NCBI GenBank assembly: GCA_004028745.1
Contig: RAZP01000055.1
Location: 52,175 to 116,174, forward strand
From: Prosthecochloris sp.
GTDB taxonomy: Bacteria; Bacteroidota; Chlorobiia; Chlorobiales; Chlorobiaceae
Length of the DNA stretch: 64,000 bases
Direction of reading: 5' to 3'
This document shows positions 60,944 through 64,000 of the stretch, one piece after another. A program made the translations under genes and the position numbers. Positions within the stretch are counted from its first letter, which is position 1; each line of letters starts with the position of its first letter. The notes beneath the pieces were generated by a model, which made no database searches, was not told where the DNA came from, and saw nothing but the letters and a program-made list of their open reading frames with translations.

Positions 60944-62345
60944 CTCTACCGGGCATCATGGTTTTTGCATCGTCGAGACTCAGTACAGCATTGACAATTG
61001 TCGCGGCAACAGTACTGCCACCCTTTTTGCCCTCGATAATGACTACAGGTATCGTTCCACATGCAGCTTTCAGTCTGAGTTTTGATTCGACAACATTGAC
61101 AAAACCAACCGGCGCTCCAATGATACCCATAGGGCTATACCGTTCTCGATGCAAAAGATCAGACAGCTCGATAAGAGCGGTCGGTGCATTGCCAACAACG
61201 TAAAGTGCTCCGGGGTGCTCCCGCACTGCAAGGCGCATACCGGCCTGTGTACGGGTAATGCCCAGTTCATTTGCCATGACAGGAACTCGCGGATCGTGCA
61301 GATAACAGATTGTCTCGATACCGTACCTCTCAAGCGCAGCCTTGCGAAGGCCGGACTGAACCATGGTCACATCGGTAATGATGGTTGCACCTCCTGCAGT
61401 CAGTTTATTGTGCAGGGATTCTATAGTCCCGGGAGTTGCATAAAAAATATCTTCAAAATCAAAATCGGCCGTCGTATGAATGGCATGAATCATTGCCCAC
61501 TTTGTATCGTAGGGGTGATCGCTTCGTTTCAATTGAGCTTCAATTCTCTTGAAGCTGTTTCTCATGATTGACTGTCCGACACCAATAGCCCTGTTCGGCA
61601 TTTCTTCGGCAAAGTAGCCCCTTGGGGTTACCATACTGCGGCCTGCCGTGAATGTTTGCTGATTGCCGATAATCATAATACTGAACATGTCGAGGGACTC
61701 AGGGCTGAAACCGGAAAGCGTTGTGATAAAAACCTTTTCTTTGTCCCTGTCTGCATGGCGTACAATACCTACAGGTGTATTACCTGGGCGCTCTTCCAGA
61801 AACAGCTCTTTGAGGCGGTAAATCTGCCAGTAACGTCCCTGGCTTTTCGGGTTGTACACAGCTGTTACAAAATCGGCGCTCGCTGCAGCCTTGATGCGGT
61901 GCTCGATAACTTCCCAGGGGGTAAGAAGATCGGAAAGGGAGAGAACACAAAAATCATGCCCCGTCGGGGCACCGAGTTTTGCTGCTGCTGATTGAAAAGC
62001 ACTCACCCCGGGCACAACGCTGACAGCCACGCATTCATAATCCTTTTTTTGACGCATCTCCATTATCAGTGGCGCCATACCGTAAACACCTGCGTCTCCG
62101 GAGCTGACAACCACAACATCCAGACCTTCAAGGGCAAGAATAAATGCACGTTCAGCGCGGTCACGCTCCTTTTTCATCCCGCCGTCAATCAGAAGCGCGT
62201 TCCGGGGTATAAGATTCTCTATCAATCTCAAATAATAGCTGTAGCCGATAATGGCATCGGCCTTCTGAATTGCTACGATAACACGGGGTGTCATCATATC
62301 CAGCTTCCCAGGTCCCAATCCGACAACGGTTATTTTTCCGGACAT
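60936..62345 (-). CDS. cbiHC: CbiH-CbiC fusion: cobalt-precorrin-3 C17-methyltransferase and precorrin-8 methylmutase
   Basis: A 469-residue fusion. Residues 1 to about 240 are CbiH (ITVVGLGPGKLDMMTP, IIGYSYYLRLIENLI, VSSGDAGVYGMAPLIME, VPGVSAFQSAAAKLGAP, VYNPKSQGR). From about 258 it is CbiC (IHTTADFDFEDIFYATPG, ITDVTMVQSGLRK, VVGNAPTALIELSDLL, IGAPVGFVNVVESK). CbiH performs C17 methylation with ring contraction and CbiC moves the C11 methyl to C12, the last ring step. They are separate proteins in Salmonella. The ATG lies inside the end of cbiL. Confidence 0.92.
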   Translation of the reverse strand: MSGKITVVGLGPGKLDMMTPRVIVAIQKADAIIGYSYYLRLIENLIPRNALLIDGGMKKERDRAERAFILALEGLDVVVVSSGDAGVYGMAPLIMEMRQKKDYECVAVSVVPGVSAFQSAAAKLGAPTGHDFCVLSLSDLLTPWEVIEHRIKAAASADFVTAVYNPKSQGRYWQIYRLKELFLEERPGNTPVGIVRHADRDKEKVFITTLSGFSPESLDMFSIMIIGNQQTFTAGRSMVTPRGYFAEEMPNRAIGVGQSIMRNSFKRIEAQLKRSDHPYDTKWAMIHAIHTTADFDFEDIFYATPGTIESLHNKLTAGGATIITDVTMVQSGLRKAALERYGIETICYLHDPRVPVMANELGITRTQAGMRLAVREHPGALYVVGNAPTALIELSDLLHRERYSPMGIIGAPVGFVNVVESKLRLKAACGTIPVVIIEGKKGGSTVAATIVNAVLSLDDAKTMMPGRDV

Positions 62346-63064
62346 AGGTTTACTGGAGATTGATTTTCATTGAACAAAATTATCAGGGAAAAATATGGTA
62401 TACGCCGTGATCTGAGATCCTCAAGGCTGCGGCTCACAAATTCACGTGGGGTACCGAGATATTCGGCATACACAAAATCTTTCTCGTTCTTTTCGAGATA
62501 AGCGTAAAGCCCCTTGCCAATCATGGACAACTTCATAACAACAACAGTCTCATACAAATCAAGGTATTTGTCAAGTTCGCTGACATTTTCAAGATCCGGC
62601 AGGACAAGGACCTTATCCGACCGGAGCGCCAACGGCACATGGGCAGATGCTCCTGCAGCAATAAATGCCGGAACACCGGCAATCATCTCCACATCGACTG
62701 ACGCGTTTTCCATTCTTTCATGCAAATGACCGAACGTACTGTAAAATCCTGCATCACCTATGCATACGACAGCAACACACAAACCGTTTTCGAGGTCATG
62801 CATAATAGACTCAAAAGTATTGTCATAGACCTTATCCACTTCTTCCCGGGGCATTGACATGGCAATAAGCACGCTTTTCAGCTTCTCCTGAGGGGCACCA
62901 TGCGTATGCAAAATTTCAAGAGCAAAGCTGTTAACCTCTCCGGATTTGGTTATGGTGCCCGGATAATAAATTCTGTCAGCCCGGGCCAACACCTTCATCG
63001 CCTTGAGAGTCACAAGATCCGGATCCCCCGGTCCCAGTGACACCCCGTATACCTTACCATTCAA
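62330..63064 (-). CDS. cbiL: Cobalt-precorrin-2 C20-methyltransferase CbiL
   Basis: A 244-residue SAM-dependent tetrapyrrole methylase. VYGVSLGPGDPDLVTLKAMKVL gives the N-terminal GxGPGD-type motif (here SLGPGD) typical of CbiL/CobI. IYYPGTITKSGEVNSFA, CIGDAGFYSTFGHL and MIAGVPAFIAAGASAHVPLA are the remaining family blocks. It adds the C20 methyl to cobalt-precorrin-2, directly after CbiK. It is the first gene of the cbi operon; riboswitch 4 lies about 185 bases upstream. Confidence 0.93.
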   Translation of the reverse strand: MNGKVYGVSLGPGDPDLVTLKAMKVLARADRIYYPGTITKSGEVNSFALEILHTHGAPQEKLKSVLIAMSMPREEVDKVYDNTFESIMHDLENGLCVAVVCIGDAGFYSTFGHLHERMENASVDVEMIAGVPAFIAAGASAHVPLALRSDKVLVLPDLENVSELDKYLDLYETVVVMKLSMIGKGLYAYLEKNEKDFVYAEYLGTPREFVSRSLEDLRSRRIPYFSLIILFNENQSPVNLCPEK

Positions 63065-63248
63065 TGTTGAATCCTTGAATCCTTTTTTCTATCGTATTTC
63101 TTCTTTTTTCAAACCAGCATTTTCCCGGCAGTCTCTCCAGAGTAACAAGCTGAAATGCCCGTCAAACATAAATAGATGAGAGCCAACTCTTTTCTGAGCT
63201 GTCAGCGAACATGATGAGCGAAAAAGAAAAAGTTTTTGTCCATTGCCT

Positions 63249-63500
63249 GACTATAACCCGTAGTCCGAGTGCTGAAGCAATGAATGACCGGCAGGTCTCC
63301 TGACTTTTGCGGCACAATTATGTGCTGATAACCTTCCCACGCATTTCCGGGAGGAAACATGGCAGTGGATACCAGCAACTGCTCCTCCAACACATGTGGC
63401 CATGAGCTGAAAGTGCAGTAAACCGTCTTACAGTTGCGGGTACAGTGTACGAATCTCACGTACTTCCCTATTCTCCGGCTTTTAAACCGGCACCGGTCCA
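63249..63500 (-). promoter_or_regulatory. Cobalamin riboswitch 4 (head of the cbi operon)
   Basis: On the - strand: GGTGCCGG…GGAGAATAGGGAAG, core ACCCGCAACTGT, GGGAAGGTTATC, B12 box AGTCAGGAGACCTGCC (63290-63305), and hairpin GACTA-CGGGTTA-TAGTC (63249-63265). It controls the ring-synthesis operon by cobalamin. The sequence is nearly identical to riboswitch 3 over most of its length. Confidence 0.93.
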
Positions 63501-63529
63501 AAAAGAAAGAACAACGTTTTATAGATCCT

Positions 63530-63558
63530 TATATACCAAAAATAATTCTAATGGACAA
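63530..63558 (-). promoter_or_regulatory. Candidate promoter of riboswitch 4 transcript
   Basis: On the - strand, TTGTCC (63553-63558) and TATATA (63530-63535) are 17 bases apart, about 30 bases upstream of the riboswitch and just after the stop of the SRPBCC gene. A second AT-rich hexamer TATAAA stands 10 bases further downstream. Confidence 0.5.
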
Positions 63559-63568
63559 TGAGCAACCC

Positions 63569-64000
63569 TCACACCGGCTGCATATTTCCGAAAATCTCTT
63601 CTATCTTCTTCCGACGATAGGCAAAAACGTATTCAAGCCGGCTGTGAATAAGAAGCTGATTGAGCATTTCTCCAAAAAAACCGAAAGGGATTTTGTATTC
63701 GATGATATCGGTCATTTCTACCCCTTCGGGTATTTCACGAAACAGATGTTTATGATGCCAGTACTCATAGGGCCCGTATTTCTGCTCATCCCAAAATTCA
63801 TATGGCTTGCCGACATGCGTTATCTGCGTTGACCATCGGACCGGAAAGTTGAGAAATGGAAACAGTGTATAGTTGATAACCATACCTTTATACAAAGAAC
63901 CGCCGTCCACCTCATTGGTGATTCTCATGTGCATATCAGGAGGCGTTATTTCCGCAAGGTTTTTTGGATTGGAAAAAAAATCCCAAACTTCTTCTATGCC
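63569..64000 (-). CDS. SRPBCC-family (START-like) protein, 5' end missing
   Basis: The frame is open to the right edge of the window; the visible 143 residues begin GIEEVWDFFSNPKNLAEITP, the typical front of a polyketide-cyclase/SRPBCC domain. They continue with PVRWSTQITHVGKPYEFWDEQ, YGPYEYWHHKHLF and IEYKIPFGFFGEMLNQLLI, typical of the YfiT/SDR-linked cyclase-like proteins. The N-terminus lies outside. The family binds hydrophobic ligands in a deep pocket. No link with B12 is evident; it is simply the gene upstream of the riboswitch 4 promoter. Confidence 0.75.
   Translation of the reverse strand, partial: GIEEVWDFFSNPKNLAEITPPDMHMRITNEVDGGSLYKGMVINYTLFPFLNFPVRWSTQITHVGKPYEFWDEQKYGPYEYWHHKHLFREIPEGVEMTDIIEYKIPFGFFGEMLNQLLIHSRLEYVFAYRRKKIEEIFGNMQPV

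Noticed and set aside
1..64000. CRISPR array, tRNA or rRNA genes, phage genes, integrase/att sites
   Set aside because: No regularly spaced repeats, no cloverleaf candidates and no phage or integrase proteins were seen on either strand.

Overview
The window reads as one stretch of a Gram-negative bacterial chromosome: outer-membrane ushers, TonB receptors, lipoproteins and periplasmic enzymes are all present. Gene style, anaerobic-type (early cobalt insertion) cobalamin genes and CobN/ChlI/ChlD-like chelatase genes suggest a green sulfur bacterium (Chlorobiota, Chlorobium/Prosthecochloris-like). That assignment is an inference; no rRNA or other marker is present.

Region 1 (1-9597, + strand) holds two tandem paralogous chaperone-usher fimbria loci. 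Unit A is cut by the left edge: subunit end, chaperone, usher. Unit B is complete: two pilin-like subunits, a third acidic subunit, chaperone, usher.

Region 2 (9600-17717) is mixed accessory DNA: a CbiR-type cobamide remodelling enzyme, a RAYT transposase, an L,D-transpeptidase, a small membrane methyltransferase, two GNAT acetyltransferases, a histidine kinase/receiver pair and an alpha/beta hydrolase. A PAP2 phosphatase gene here is destroyed by a frameshift and by a 142-bp MITE-like element. Relatives of that element lie at 16.6 and 50.9 kb.

Region 3 (17870-63500, all - strand) is a very large cobalamin regulon under four cobalamin riboswitches. The unit from the riboswitch at 27.6-27.9 kb encodes BtuB, BluB, CobQ, CobD, CbiB, a BtuCD-like ABC pair and the PduO adenosyltransferase. 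The unit from the riboswitch at 50.4-50.6 kb runs about 22 kb with overlapping or tightly spaced genes: substrate-binding lipoprotein, permease, ATPase, second binding lipoprotein, CbiZ, a double nitrilase-fold protein, a methylase fragment, CbiA, a 49-codon ORF, a radical SAM/SPASM protein, CobN, a TonB receptor, ChlD-like and ChlI-like chelatase subunits and a second divergent CobN. The unit from 53.5-53.8 kb encodes a TonB receptor and a two-cluster ferredoxin. The unit from 63.2-63.5 kb encodes the corrin-ring pathway CbiL, CbiHC, CbiET, CbiGF, CbiJ, CbiD and two CbiK chelatases, one of them apparently periplasmic.

Together the genes cover corrinoid uptake, de novo ring synthesis with early cobalt insertion, lower-ligand synthesis (BluB), nucleotide-loop intermediates and corrinoid remodelling (CbiZ, CbiR). 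The least explained part is 27.9-41.5 kb. There a small ORF, a 7-Cys radical SAM/SPASM protein, two CobN-family proteins (one lacking the near-invariant His of the GxHG motif) and a TonB receptor are translationally coupled inside a B12 operon that already has CbiK for cobalt insertion. This is the best candidate for an undescribed system.
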